Origin: Liolophura sinensis
Taxonomy: Eukaryota > Mollusca > Polyplacophora > Chitonida > Chitonidae
Direction of reading: 5' to 3'
NCBI RefSeq assembly: GCF_032854445.1
Contig: NC_088297.1
Span: 4,155,991-4,219,990, forward strand
Length of the DNA: 64,000 nt
Position 1 is the stretch's first letter; each line of letters opens with the position of its first letter. Below the pieces are notes generated by a model. The model searched no databases, had not been told where the DNA came from, and saw only the letters and a program-made list of their open reading frames with translations. A program made the position numbers and the translations under genes. Positions 51,753 through 63,219 of the stretch are shown here, piece after piece.

Positions 51753-53754
51753 ACTTCCATTATTAAATGCAAAAGTTGTCATGCAAGGTTTCCAACTAAT
51801 CTAACAAATTAACACAAATTTTCTCACAAATCAAGCCTTCTTATGAAATTTTGACTTTTCATAAATTTCTTCAAAAAATGTTGCAAGCCAAGAAAAAATT
51901 ACGAAACAAAAGAACTGGTGTTTGTAACATAAAACGTTTCACTTTATTTCACAACATAGCCACAAAAAGCTGTAGAGCGTGATGTCACCTGTTCTTTTAC
52001 AATAAAACACGACTGTTCAAGCATTTCTTCCTGTTCACATCAGCACTATTTATACAACCAGCAAAAGCTAAGGAACATTTCTAACTGACGAGACTGCAGT
52101 TGATGGTTGTAAATTTTCACCGTTACATACGAGGCATTAAAATGGCGTCTCATTTAAAGCAGTAATACATGTATCACAGGAACACCATGCATCACAAATG
52201 GGCACTTTGCTTTTCATTTCAAGCAGACCAGCAAAATTTTAAATTATTTCTCCACAAGCTTTGATCTGCGTTCACAACATTTGCTGGGAGATTTACAAAT
52301 TAATTAGCCCGAGTTTATTTAACTTTTTCTTAACGTAGACATCAGAAAAAGTTGTTTAATGAATCTGATTATATATTAACAATAATACAATGGAAAAAAA
52401 CAATATGACAGTGGCAAAAATACTAGCTGTCTGTGTAGATAACTGTACGAGAGCAGCTCTACTTGCATTCAAAATTTAAAAAGCATTCTATTTTGAGACA
52501 GATGGTACGACTTGTTCAACTATTTGCTTAATAATAACAGATTTTAGCAATGCAATGCTTGATACGAGTAGAGAAGAGTAATGAATGCGATGTCAAGTTA
52601 CTTACATACTTATAAAATAAATATTAAACACACAGTCTTGTTAACCTTTCGAGAACTTGAAATCACTATTTCAGTTCAAATATAACGGAGATACAAATGG
52701 ATTTGAATCGTGATACTTGAACGCTGGGTGTTGGTTTTATGTGATCCCTGACAACCAAACAAAATTTGAATCTTCCTCACGAGCAGTTGCAGCCTGCAAA
52801 ATGCTCTCTAGTGGTTGAGGTTCAAAACTGTTTTTTCCAACTGCCTTATCGTGGTTTGAGACGATTCGTGAAATCATGAACTTTGAAAAATCCCTTGCAC
52901 TTTCAAAAGATGCCTTAGGAATGAATTGTCCTCTGGAAAGCCCAGTAAAACCTTGGAATTTTCACAAACTACACATAGATTTTGGGCTCCCATGGCAACA
53001 GACTGGTCTGAAAACAGACCAAACAAGTCCACTTCATCGCTGAACCAATCAGGTCCATGATTACGAGTACAGGTGAACTGGAGCTAACAGCACTGATACT
53101 AATACTTTCACCAGGACATCCCTGTGTCGAGTTGCTTAATGGCTAATACATTGTGTTTTACTCATCTAACAAACTACAACGTATCTGAGGTCCACATACA
53201 AGCAGATCTCAAGCTACAACCTCTACAAGCACCTGGTGGGTTGGATACAGACAACTTCTAAGCAAAATTTTAAATTATTTCTCCACAAACTTTGATCTGT
53301 GTTCACAATATCTGCTGGGAGATTTACAAATTAATTAGCCCGAGTTTATTTAACTTTTTCTTAACGTAGACACCAGAAAAAGTTGTTTAATGAATCTGAT
53401 TATATATTAACAATAATACAATGAAAAAAACAATACGACAGTGGCAAAAATACTAGCTGTCTGTGTAGATAACTGTACGAGTGCAGCTCTACTTGCATTC
53501 AAAATTTAAAAAGCATTCTCTATTTTGAGACAGATGGTACGACTTGTTCAACTATTTGCTGAGTAATAACAGATTTTAGCAATGCAATATTGTACTTCAT
53601 ACTGTAAATTAAGTCCTTGTACTCGATACCAGTATGTGGGACCATAACACACACGCAGGCAAATTCTGCTGGCCTGGGGACCGAGTTGTTGTGAACTGCC
53701 ACTTGTGTAACTTCCATTGCAACACACAGTGATACCTCTGATACAGTGATACTA
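51753..53754. other. A/T-rich intergenic or 3' UTR sequence with a 328-bp direct duplication
   Basis: 52230-52557 and 53261-53589 are near-identical direct copies 1031 bp apart. On the minus strand there is an AATAAA (complement of TTTATT at about 51939-51944) with a T/G-rich stretch beyond it. This is a possible poly(A) site for the minus-strand PH-domain gene. No coding sequence was recognised. Confidence 0.55.
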
Positions 53755-54935
53755 ACACTGTCTACAGATGTGTACAACAGCAGTACTGACAGATGTGTAC
53801 AATAGCAGTACTAACGGATCTGTACAACTGTCTACAGGTGTGTACAACAGCAGTATTGATGGATCTGCACAACTGTCTACAGATATGTATAACAGCAGTA
53901 CTGACAGATCTGTACAACTGTCTACAGATGTGTACAACAGCAGTACTGACGGATCTGTACAACTGTCTACAGGTGTGTACAACAGCAGTACTAACGGATC
54001 TGTACAACTGTCTACAGGTGTGTACAACAGCAGTATTGATGGATCTGTACAACTGTCTACAGGTGTGTACAACAGCAGTATTGATGGATCTGCACAACTG
54101 TCTACAGATATGTATAACAGCAGTACTGACAGATCTGTACAACTGTCTACAGATGTGTACAACAGCAGTACTGACGGATGTGTATAACAGCAGTACTAAC
54201 AGATCTGTACAACTGTCTACAGGTGTGTACAACAGCAGTACTGACGGATGTGTACAACAGCAGTACTAACGGATCTGTACAACTGTCTACAGATGTGTAC
54301 AACAGCAGTACTGACGGATGTGTACAACAGCAGTACTAACGGATCTGTACAACTGTCTACAGATGTGTACAACAGCAGTACTAACGGATCTGTACAACTG
54401 TCTACAGATGTGTACAACAGCAGTACTGATGGATGTGTACAACAGCAGTACTAACGGATCTGTACAACTGTCTACAGATGTGTACAACAGCAGTACTGAC
54501 GGATGTGTATAACAGCAGTACTAACAGATCTGTACAACTGTCTACAGGTGTGTACAACAGCAGTACTGACGGATGTGTACAACAGCAGTACTAACGGATC
54601 TGTACAACTGTCTACAGATGTGTACAACAGCAGTACTGACGGATGTGTACAACAGCAGTACTAACGGATCTGTACAACTGTCTACAGATGTGTACAACAG
54701 CAGTACTAACGGATCTGTACAACTGTCTACAGATGTGTACAACAGCAGTACTAACGGATCTGTACAACTGTCTACAGATGTGTACAACAGCAGTACTGAC
54801 GGATGTGTACAACAGCAGTACTAACGGATCTGTACAACTGTCTACAGATGTGTACAACAGCAGTACTAACGGATCTGTACAAACTGTCTACAGATGTGTA
54901 CAACAGCAGTACTAACAGATCTGTACAACTGTATA
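53755..54935 (+). repeat. Composite 45/25-bp minisatellite
   Basis: The 45-bp unit is GTGTACAACAGCAGTACTAA then CGGATCTGTACAACTGTCTA and CAGAT. The 25-bp unit is its first part ending in GACGGAT. The two alternate, giving a 70-bp higher-order unit in the right half. All open frames in it are repeat artefacts. Confidence 0.95.
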
Positions 54936-55321
54936 TATACACAAAAAAAAAAAAAAGATTTAAATTTATGTACATGTAATAATACAAAGCTGAATTTAAA
55001 TTTAACTGCCTCTTATTTTCCTGTCATCAACACAATTACCCCTGACAAAACACCTGCCTTAATTTTTATTTCTTATCATTGTTGCATATTACTTTGTGAA
55101 AATTTGTACACCTGTCGGACATCCCAACGCTGATGTTTGGAGACAAATCTGCGATCATGTGTGGTGAGGGAAAGGTGATCTAACCTTGATGGCAGGGCTA
55201 CAGATTACATCAGTCACATCCGGTGCGTGTACAAGCACAATACACATGCACATGTGTGTACTTCAGTGTTCAGTTTGAGTTGAAGTTCTCTGTGTAAAAC
55301 TGATGACATGATGGACCTGAC

Positions 55322-56430
55322 CTTATTGAGAGTTCCTTTTCTATGGTTCCCAGTTGGGATTTTGCACAAAAATGTTTTCTCTATGGTTCCCAATTGGGAG
55401 TTTGCCTAAAAGTTTCTTTTTCTATGGTTCCTAATTAGAAGTTTGCCTAAAAGGTTCCTTTTCTATGGTTCCCAGTTGGGATTTTGCACAAAATGTTTTC
55501 TCTATGTTCCCAATTGGGAGTTTGCCTAAAAGTTTCTTTTTCTATGGTTCCTAATTAGAAGTTTGCCTAAAAGGTTCCTTTTCTATGGTTCCCAACTGGG
55601 AGTTTGCCTAAAAGGTTTCTTTTCTATGGTATCCAACAAGGGAGTTGAATGAAATGGCATCCATGCTGCAATCCAACGAGCAAATTGCCCCAGATGTCAT
55701 CACCGATTTTGTGGTTCCAAGATTTGCATGGGTAGTTTTAACCACTAATTCTGAGATCCCAAAATTTGCAGGAAAAGTTATCACCCATTCTATGGTCATT
55801 AAAACAGGAGATATGCATTGGAAGTCATCCATTCTACAGTACGAATGGGTGATTTGCAGAAGACGCCGTCATCCATTATATGGTCCCAATAGAGGATTTG
55901 CAGGGGAAGTTATCACCCATTCTATGGTCCTAACAGGGGTTTTGCATGATAAGTCATGCATTCTATGGTCCCAATAGAGGATTTGCAGAGGATGCCATAA
56001 CCCATTTTAAGGTCCCAATAGAGGATTTGCAGAGGACACTTGCACCCATTCCATGGTCACAATAGAGGATTTACAGGGAAGTCTCACCCATTCTATGGTC
56101 CCAACAGGGGTTTTGCATGATAAGTCATCAGTTCTATGGTCCCAATAGAGGATTTGCAGAGGATGCCATCCCCCATTTTAAGGTCCCAATAGAGGATTTG
56201 CAGAGGACACTTGCACCCATTCTATGGTCCCAACAGGGGTTTTGCATGATAAGTCATCAGTTCTATGGTCCCCAATAGAGGATTTGCAGAGGACACTTGC
56301 GCCCATTCTATGGTCCCAACAGGGGTTTTGCATGATAAGTCATTCATGCATTCTATAGTCCCAATAGAGAATTTACAGAGGATACCATCACCCATTTTAA
56401 AGTCCTCATCCAATCTATGGCTCCAATAAA
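55322..56430 (+). repeat. Diffuse tandem field of related units of about 38-45 bp
   Basis: The left part (55322-55640) repeats CTTTTCTATGGTTCCCAATT then GGGAGTTTGCCTAAAAG. The right part (55780-56430) repeats TTCTATGGTCCCAATAGAGG then ATTTGCAGAGGA, alternating with AACAGGGGTTTTGCATGATA. Both share the core CTATGGTnCCCAA followed by TTTGC, so they are probably diverged versions of one repeat. Confidence 0.85.
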
Positions 56431-59400
56431 TGAGTTGCCGAGGATGCCATTATCCATACAATAGTCCCTTTAATTTTAAAAGCGCGAGTTTAAAGCTTGG
56501 CCGTAGAGTTAAGCTAACCCTCATTCTAACACTAAATCAACAGGCCTTGGTCTGGAGTGTTTTGGTATCCTCCGGTACAATCAAAACGATAACCATGCTG
56601 CCAATATAAAACCTAACCATCACATTATCTTTGACACCTGGAAGAATCAATAATAGGGCCAGAGTTTAGAGTTTGAACTCTTTAGTCGTTAAAGGTAAAA
56701 ACCAGTCCTAATCCATCATGAGACTTGTGAAAAATGTTAGGCAACCTAAATTTACTGATAATTATGGTGTTCCTTTAGAAACTTCTCAAGTTCCCCAATG
56801 TTTAACTCCTCAATTTTCTCCCACCATTCCCTCTAATCTAAACAGCTGTTTGTAAAACTTTTTTCAGATGCTCATGTTGTAATAAATGTGATCAGTATTA
56901 GTGACTTAACAGTTTTGAAAAGTCATATGATCAAGTAGGATATTTTCACCTTTATTGATAGAAGAGTTCTAACTCCAAAACTACCCTATTGGCCAAGAGA
57001 GGGACACCTAGGTCCTCGTTTACTTCAAATCGCAGTTATAAATTGCATAAAGGAACCAGGTAGAAACAAATCTGGTAGCGTATATATCACCATGCTGTAC
57101 ACTGATCAATAGTAAAGCAATTAAAAACACCTGTAAGATAATTAACAGTCACAAAAACACCTGTAAGATAATTAACCAGTCACAAAAGTTTCGGACAATA
57201 TATGGACAAATTGCCACACATGATTATTCATGTATGCATGTCATTAGTACAATGTGTGAAAAAAACTTGTGGGCCAACAAAAACTATGAGTCCTTTTCCG
57301 GCATGTATCAATGAAGACAGACCAAACAGTAAAAGATAAATCAACTGGCTTGCATGCAAAATACAGGTGTTTAGATACTCGGCCTTCATCAAAGACTTAA
57401 ATATTGCAGACCATGTTTTTGTATTTCACTTGCTTGTCAAATGTTCAATTAAAATTTACATAAAGCTGAAAATAATTTCTGACTCAAAAATAATTGTTAT
57501 TACTTTACATCTATTTAGCACAGAATCATTTTCTGACCGTTTGATTTTGGAACACTAGTATATATATAAGCCACAGGTTTTTTCATATTATTTTGAATGC
57601 TTAACAATCCATTACAACTTATTAAAACCATACCAAGTCAGTTTATCAGAGATGATATTACAGAAATTAGTAATTTGCAAACTGTTCCTTTGAAAATTCT
57701 AACGAAAAAAGTGACATAACCTTGCTTAGACGTGGTTTGAAAGGGCCATTATAGTTTAATCCAGATGAAATGCCTTGTACACGTACAGCGCAGCAGAGAT
57801 TCTAGAAATATACATGAAAATAGTCGTTTAACCTAGCACTTTGAGTGGCACTGCCGCCTCCCGGTTTATACTCACTCTAAGTGTACAGGCCTACCCTGGA
57901 CATGTACGTGTACACATGTTTTGTTCACAACCTCATCACGTTTCGTTTTATTCGGAGAAAGCACCGCACAGTTGTAAAAGATCAGGAAGACACATCGTCC
58001 AAGAGGTTTTTACAGCTCTTTAAGTCGCAAACCTAAAATATGAGACCACTGTCTTTTGTAGTAGTAAATAAGCACACTTCTGTTCTGATTCAATGTATGT
58101 GCTCGCTGGATACAGGGCTCTTCACTGATTGGCTGACAGTGGAGATACGGTTTCTTAGGTTAAATCTTGCAGCCTTGGTCACGCTAAAATAAATAAATAT
58201 ACCACACCACGGTCAAAGACCTTGAGCACCTTAAATTTCTGCAAGTATTAAAATCCTCTGCTAATAAAAAATATCATTTAAACACGTCACAACCAAGTGG
58301 TAAAACCAAATTTCCAGCTTTTCAAAAAATATGAATAAAATTTACGTATTTGGTCTACACGTGCAATGCTAAATTTGTGCGATTCCACATCACTGGTATT
58401 AGTATGTATGCTTGTAATGCATTTCGTTTATTTATTTATTTGACTCGTGTTTCTACACCTTACCTAAGAACACACTTGTTTTTATAAAGCTGACATTAAC
58501 AACAACACATTCAAATAAATAAACTGTTAAACATTCAAGTTTAGCTTTAATGACCTAACACGGCAATTTCTGGAGACTACCTGCATACATATAAATGAAA
58601 CGAAAGCTTACACAAACTACACGCAGCAATCAAGCTTAGAGATGCTCTCCAAGAATACAGTTAGATAAATAGTTATAAAATTTGACGGACATCTGAAAAA
58701 CGGTAACATTAGTTATTACCAAATATTAATAAATGTAAACAACTAGCACAATGCAGCACTTAAAGGTAAGCTGAAAACACAAGCACAAATTCAGGATCCA
58801 TAAAATTAAAGGAAGACAAAAGTAGGACTAAAAATATAACTTAAGTAATAGAGGTAATAGAAAAAAACATGGGTCCATTTTTACAAAGCTTCCTTCAATC
58901 AATTTTTGATTCTCTTCTAAATCAAGAAATCCTAAATGAAGAAATAAAGACATCTACATGTAAATGTTAAATGTTCACACAAGCTTTCAATTCTTATGTT
59001 CGAGAGCTTTATCAAATAAATATCAACTTTTATTTCAAATGAAATAAATAATGTTTAATACTAATACATTTCATTTTATAGTATTTGTTATTAAAATAAT
59101 GTTCTTCACTTGATAAAAGTCTCGGTGTGAGGATCACGAGCTTCTGTAAACATTTAAAATTCACTTGGAGACGCCCTTACTTCTTCATTATTATTTCTGA
59201 AAGAGAAATCAGATTTCATTACACTCAAAAAATAGGAAAGTAGATCAGTTTGAAAGTCCAACAGTATATCCTTCAATGCCCACTTCTTTCCACCTGTCAC
59301 ATTTGTTGAACAGTTCACAACCAGAATCAAATGTCACAACACAAATATAAATGTCATTTCTTTCTAAAGAAAAAAAAAATGTAAAATAACATGAATCTTT

Positions 59401-60935
59401 TTTTTTTCCTTATAAAAACCAAAAAGCTGCCTGATAATGTCAAATATGTCAGAAAATATTACATATTTTGGCAAAATGTAAAGAAGAAAAAAATTGATGT
59501 TGGAATAAAATCAAGACAACATCACGTTTCAAAGCTGAAAAGCATGGATAACTTGAAATGTTTAGACATGCATAGTCTGAGTTAATGAGGTTGTTCGTAA
59601 ACACTATGTCAAAAAAATACAATACATGCTCATACATATATATAGTACATAGAACAATCTAAAAGACGTCAAATCTACATCCATACATAAAACTAAGATA
59701 AACACTTCTAAATGTACACAACAGATCATTGTTCTATGAAAATAACACATAATAAAATTTGAAAATACAACCTTGAAACATATGTATATTTTCTTTGTTT
59801 TTTTTGTTTTTTTTAAGTCAAATGACAGATGAAAAATAATGTTACTACAGCAATAGCCACTTCAGCCAACCATTAACATTGAGTTGTCAAAATATGCACT
59901 AATCTTCAGTTGGATTTCAAATTAGAAAAAAAAAAAAAAACGTCATTTCTCTATAGGTAAAAGCATAGAAACATGCATATGTAAAGCTGCATCCTTTATC
60001 AACCAAATTAAATTTCAGTTCATTTTGGTGTGTTCAAATCTGGTTCAAAATCTTTTTGGTTACTGGACAAATACCACAAAAAAAACGCTACAAATATATG
60101 GTCAATTTAGCCAATAGTTTGCATTAAAACAATTGGATAGAATGTGTAACCAGATAGGAAAAAAAAAGATGTCACTGATATGTATTTTATATATTTCAGG
60201 CATACTGAAAAGATTGCCTGTAAAGATTAGTGAGAAGTGCAAGTACATAATCCATCAACCAATTAAGTCCAATAAAATATTTGAGCACAAATTAGCTATT
60301 CATGACAGATGGGAATCAACCAATAGGTATGGTTGATCTATCTATTACCCAATACTGATCAACCAATGAGCATCCACAATAGGTCACTGTTTCAACCAAT
60401 GGAATTAGGACACACATGAATCAGCCAATGACACGAATGAAGACAAGTATGCCAGTCAAGAAGGATGCTGAAATACATATCTAATAACTTTGAAGGTAAA
60501 ACAAATACTGAGCTTTAAAATACAATTGCAGATAAATATTTAGAACCTTTCACTCAACTCATTTACACAAAAATGAAACATCAACCAGTGGTGGGCCAAA
60601 AATCCAGTGGTGGGCCAAGAATCCAGTGGTGGGTCAAAACTGAATCGAAGTGGAGTTGAATTTTTGCGTCAAAGATAAACAGTTACAAGCCATGTGATGA
60701 CAATGTAATAGTTATGACTAACACATCTACCTTCAATAAATGAGGCCCTGTCAGAATTTCACCAATACAGAGAACACCCTTAACATTGGCTGAATGAGCA
60801 CTAAATGGTTGAAAACATTGAAAGACTGAGGAACTGGATCATAAGCTACAGTAATAACAGTGACATATCTTAACTCATTGGATTATATGGCTTATATATG
60901 ATACTGTAGAGATGGAATAATTAAGGGGAGATAAC
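56431..60935. other. A/T-rich sequence with no recognised gene
   Basis: Long A/T-rich stretch with homopolymers (for example around 59926-59940). A short TTTATTTATTTATTTGACTC fragment at about 58429 may be a SINE-A remnant. Nothing coding was recognised. It may be the 3' UTR of the minus-strand PH-domain gene, whose stop codon is at 60936-60938, but this is inference. Confidence 0.5.
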
Positions 60936-60996
60936 TCAACTGGAAGCACTGATTCTCTTCCAACGGCCAATGGATTTAATCATTGATTCCATCCAC
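60936..60996 (-). CDS. PH-domain protein, terminal coding exon
   Basis: Read on the minus strand, the acceptor is TCTCACTCATGCAG. The first base completes the Arg codon begun in the upstream exon. Then follow WMESMIKSIGRWKRISASS and a TGA at 60936-60938. Joined to the upstream exon this gives DRERWMESMIKSI, which is the C-terminal helix of a PH domain with its near-invariant Trp. Exon phase and motif agree, which supports a direct junction between the two exons. Confidence 0.82.
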
Positions 60997-61189
60997 CTGC
61001 ATGAGTGAGAAGAAAAATCAATAAGTAATATTAATAATAATAATAATAATAATATGTTACATTACAATCCAATAAAGTTATCAGGTTTTAGTGTGTCCAG
61101 TAAAAATAGGTTGCTTACCATCTGCACTGAATTTGAGAAGGAACGAATGGCTACATTGCCACCATCAGGAACAAAACTACATTACAGGT

Positions 61190-61320
61190 GGACGCACCTG
61201 CAGATGGTTGCTGGTTTTCCCCACGGGCTTTGCCCTGTTTCCTCCTGCCATAATGCTGGCCGCCGTCACATAAGTGAAATATTCTTGAATACGCGTAAAA
61301 AAACAATCAAATAAATAAAT
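61190..61320 (+). repeat. SINE-A fragment, plus orientation
   Basis: Contains CCTGCAGATGGTTGCTGG, TTTCCTCCTGCCATAATGCT and GTGAAATATTCTTGAATACG, with an AAATAAATAA tail. It lies in the intron between the two PH-domain exons. Confidence 0.85.
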
Positions 61321-61413
61321 AACTGTAAAATAAATAATATAAACTGTACTTTTTGTCAAGCCCTGAAATTGGGCAACCAATGAAGTGTTGTCTCCAAAAT
61401 CAAATCAAAAGGT

Positions 61414-61685
61414 TTTATTTATTTATTTATTTTGATTGTACGTTTTACGCAGTACTCAAGAATATTTCACTTATACAACGGCGGCCAGCATTATGGTGGG
61501 TTGAAACCGGGCAAAGCCTGGGGGAAACCCACGACCATCCGCAGGTTGCTGCAAGACCTTCCCACTTATGGCCGGAGAGGAAGCCAGCATGAGCTGGACT
61601 TGAACTCACTGCGACTGCATTGGTGAGAGACTCCTGGGTCATTACGCTGCGCTAGCACGCTAACCAACTGAGCCACGGAGGCCCC
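61414..61685 (-). repeat. SINE-A copy, full length, with a 14-bp target-site duplication
   Basis: This 272-bp copy defines the family. On its own strand it has a tRNA-like head (GGGGCCTCCGTGGCTCAGTT then GGTTAGCGTGCTAGCGCAGC), a B-box-like TGAGTTCAAGTCCAGC, and a body with GGTTTCAACCCACCATAATG. A TTGAGTACTGCGTAAAACG-type 3' end and an AAATAAATAAATAAA tail follow. TCAAATCAAAAGGT flanks it at 61400-61413 and 61686-61699. Confidence 0.96.
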
Positions 61686-61861
61686 TCAAATCAAAAGGTG
61701 CATAAATCGCACTGAAAGTCGTTCTTCCATCTGCAAAAAGATTTTGAGGAATTACGGTAGTTGCCATTCACGCTAAGCTTGCCTACAAGTCTGGGGTCCT
61801 ATTATTTTGACACCAGAGACGCCCACAGGAGCACAAAATTAATTTGACAACAGCTACTGAC

Positions 61862-61997
61862 CTTTCTCTGTCGGTGGCATTCTCTGTGGCAAACAAGAAC
61901 GTCCTCATGTTGGGCTCCGGGGGTACTAGTTTGAATGCATGCTTCTTACTGCAGTTAACATCTCTCTCTAGCTGGTAACCATGGAGATGGGCCACGC
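61862..61997 (-). CDS. PH-domain protein, penultimate coding exon
   Basis: On the minus strand the acceptor is AACTTCCCGTTGTAG and the donor GTCAGT. The 136-base exon encodes VAHLHGYQLERDVNCSKKHA then FKLVPPEPNMRTFLFATENA and TDRE. Motif order (a strand ending in a Gly-Tyr, then KKHAFKLVP, then RTFLFATEN before the final helix) is that of a PH domain, a fold that often binds phosphoinositides. The N-terminal half of the domain and the rest of the gene are beyond the right edge or in exons I could not identify. The exact family member cannot be named. The gene is convergent with TUBGCP5. Confidence 0.85.
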
Positions 61998-62029
61998 CTA
62001 CAACGGGAAGTTCATGGAATAACAACTTG

Positions 62030-62176
62030 ACGCAGGTTGCTGGCAGACCTTCCCACGTACCGCAGGAGAGGAAGCCAGCGTAAGCCAGACTTGAACTTAC
62101 AGCGACCGCATTGGTGAGAGGCTCCTGGATAATTGCACCATGCTGGCACGCCAATACCCTTGGCCACGGAGGCCTC
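62030..62176 (-). repeat. SINE-A fragment (head half), minus orientation
   Basis: GCAGGTTGCTGGCAGACC through GACTTGAACTTACAGCGACC to GGCCACGGAGGCCTCGC. It keeps the tRNA-like head and lacks the 3' half. It lies about 30 bp upstream of the PH-domain exon acceptor. Confidence 0.88.
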
Positions 62177-63219
62177 GCACTGAACAATTCCAAAACAGAA
62201 TAAATGTATATGTATGCTATGATTTTTACACTGTGCCTTAACAACTGTTCAGTCGTGTGAAGATGAGGCATCTTTAAGTGTGTGTATATAAAATGTGGCA
62301 GGGCAAGTCCACGACCCCAAAGTGCTGATGCCACTAAAGTATCATGTCAAAGACACCAGACATGACACCCAACCTTCACATTATAGAGACACCAGACACG
62401 ACACCCAACCCCTTCACATTATACTTACACCAGGTCAACCAGTCTTGTTTCCTTGCTCTAACCTCTCAGTGCTGAGTGCCAAGGGAGACAACAACATGTA
62501 CTGTTTTTAAAGTCTTTGGTTTGACCCGGCCCGGGTTTGCATATTTGTGGAAGACGAGTGATCTTCAGCGAATGATAGACTGCGCAAACTGTCGTACGAG
62601 GATATAGTTATATGTCAAAGGCTGAAAGCGCATCTCGTGTGCTCTGGCCAACCAGTTCTTGCACTGACTTCGCGGTCCTGAGTGCTAAGCAAAGCAGCAG
62701 CACAATTTTTAAAGTATTTGTATCATTATGTGTAATAATAAAAAAAAAAGACAAAATATGGTGCAGTGCACTCCAAACCTCTCTGGTTTAACAAAGTTCA
62801 ACTGTCCAGTGTTTACTGAAAATGACCAGATGGATGAGTCAATGGCCAGGTCCACTGATGAATGGTCATGGAACATTAAAATTACAGAGGGTTCAACTGT
62901 GTGCCTAGGTTTACGTGTTATGCATGTTTAGTAAATTTTGAAACATTCCTGACTATGGTGTAAAACATCAATCGAATAAACTTTCACATTTTCACAAGCT
63001 TTTCATAAAATGTCACTTCAATAACCCTAATGACCTTGAAAAAATACGTCAAAATCGCTCATAGTCAATTTTGGTTCTGTTTAATGACAAAGTGAAAGTG
63101 AGGCTTAAGTTTGATGAACTTGGGATAAACCGTTCTGGAAACAGTGTTAACACAAGAAAACTGACAAAGGGTTGAAGGGCTGGATGCACGCATGCCAACC
63201 ACTATGAACCAATACTGGA
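62177..63219. other. Intron of the PH-domain gene
   Basis: Contains a possible degraded SINE-B (about 62230-62540) with a GACCCGGCCCGGGTTTGC end and a short direct repeat of GACACCAGACA(T/C)GACACCC (62352-62407). No exon was recognised. Confidence 0.4.

Noticed and set aside
53752-54915. Ser/Thr-rich repeat open frames on both strands
   Set aside because: By-product of the 45/25-bp array.
60976-60996. PH gene ending in the frame VDGIND-stop, with extra small exons at about 61103-61190 or 61735
   Set aside because: The phase of the PH exon and the conserved Trp fit the frame WMESMIKSI from 60995 directly. The other junctions need additional exons and lose the PH helix.
61783-62334. A single 183-codon minus-strand protein
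   Set aside because: The frame runs through a SINE-A fragment and across splice sites. Only 61862-61997 is supported as coding.
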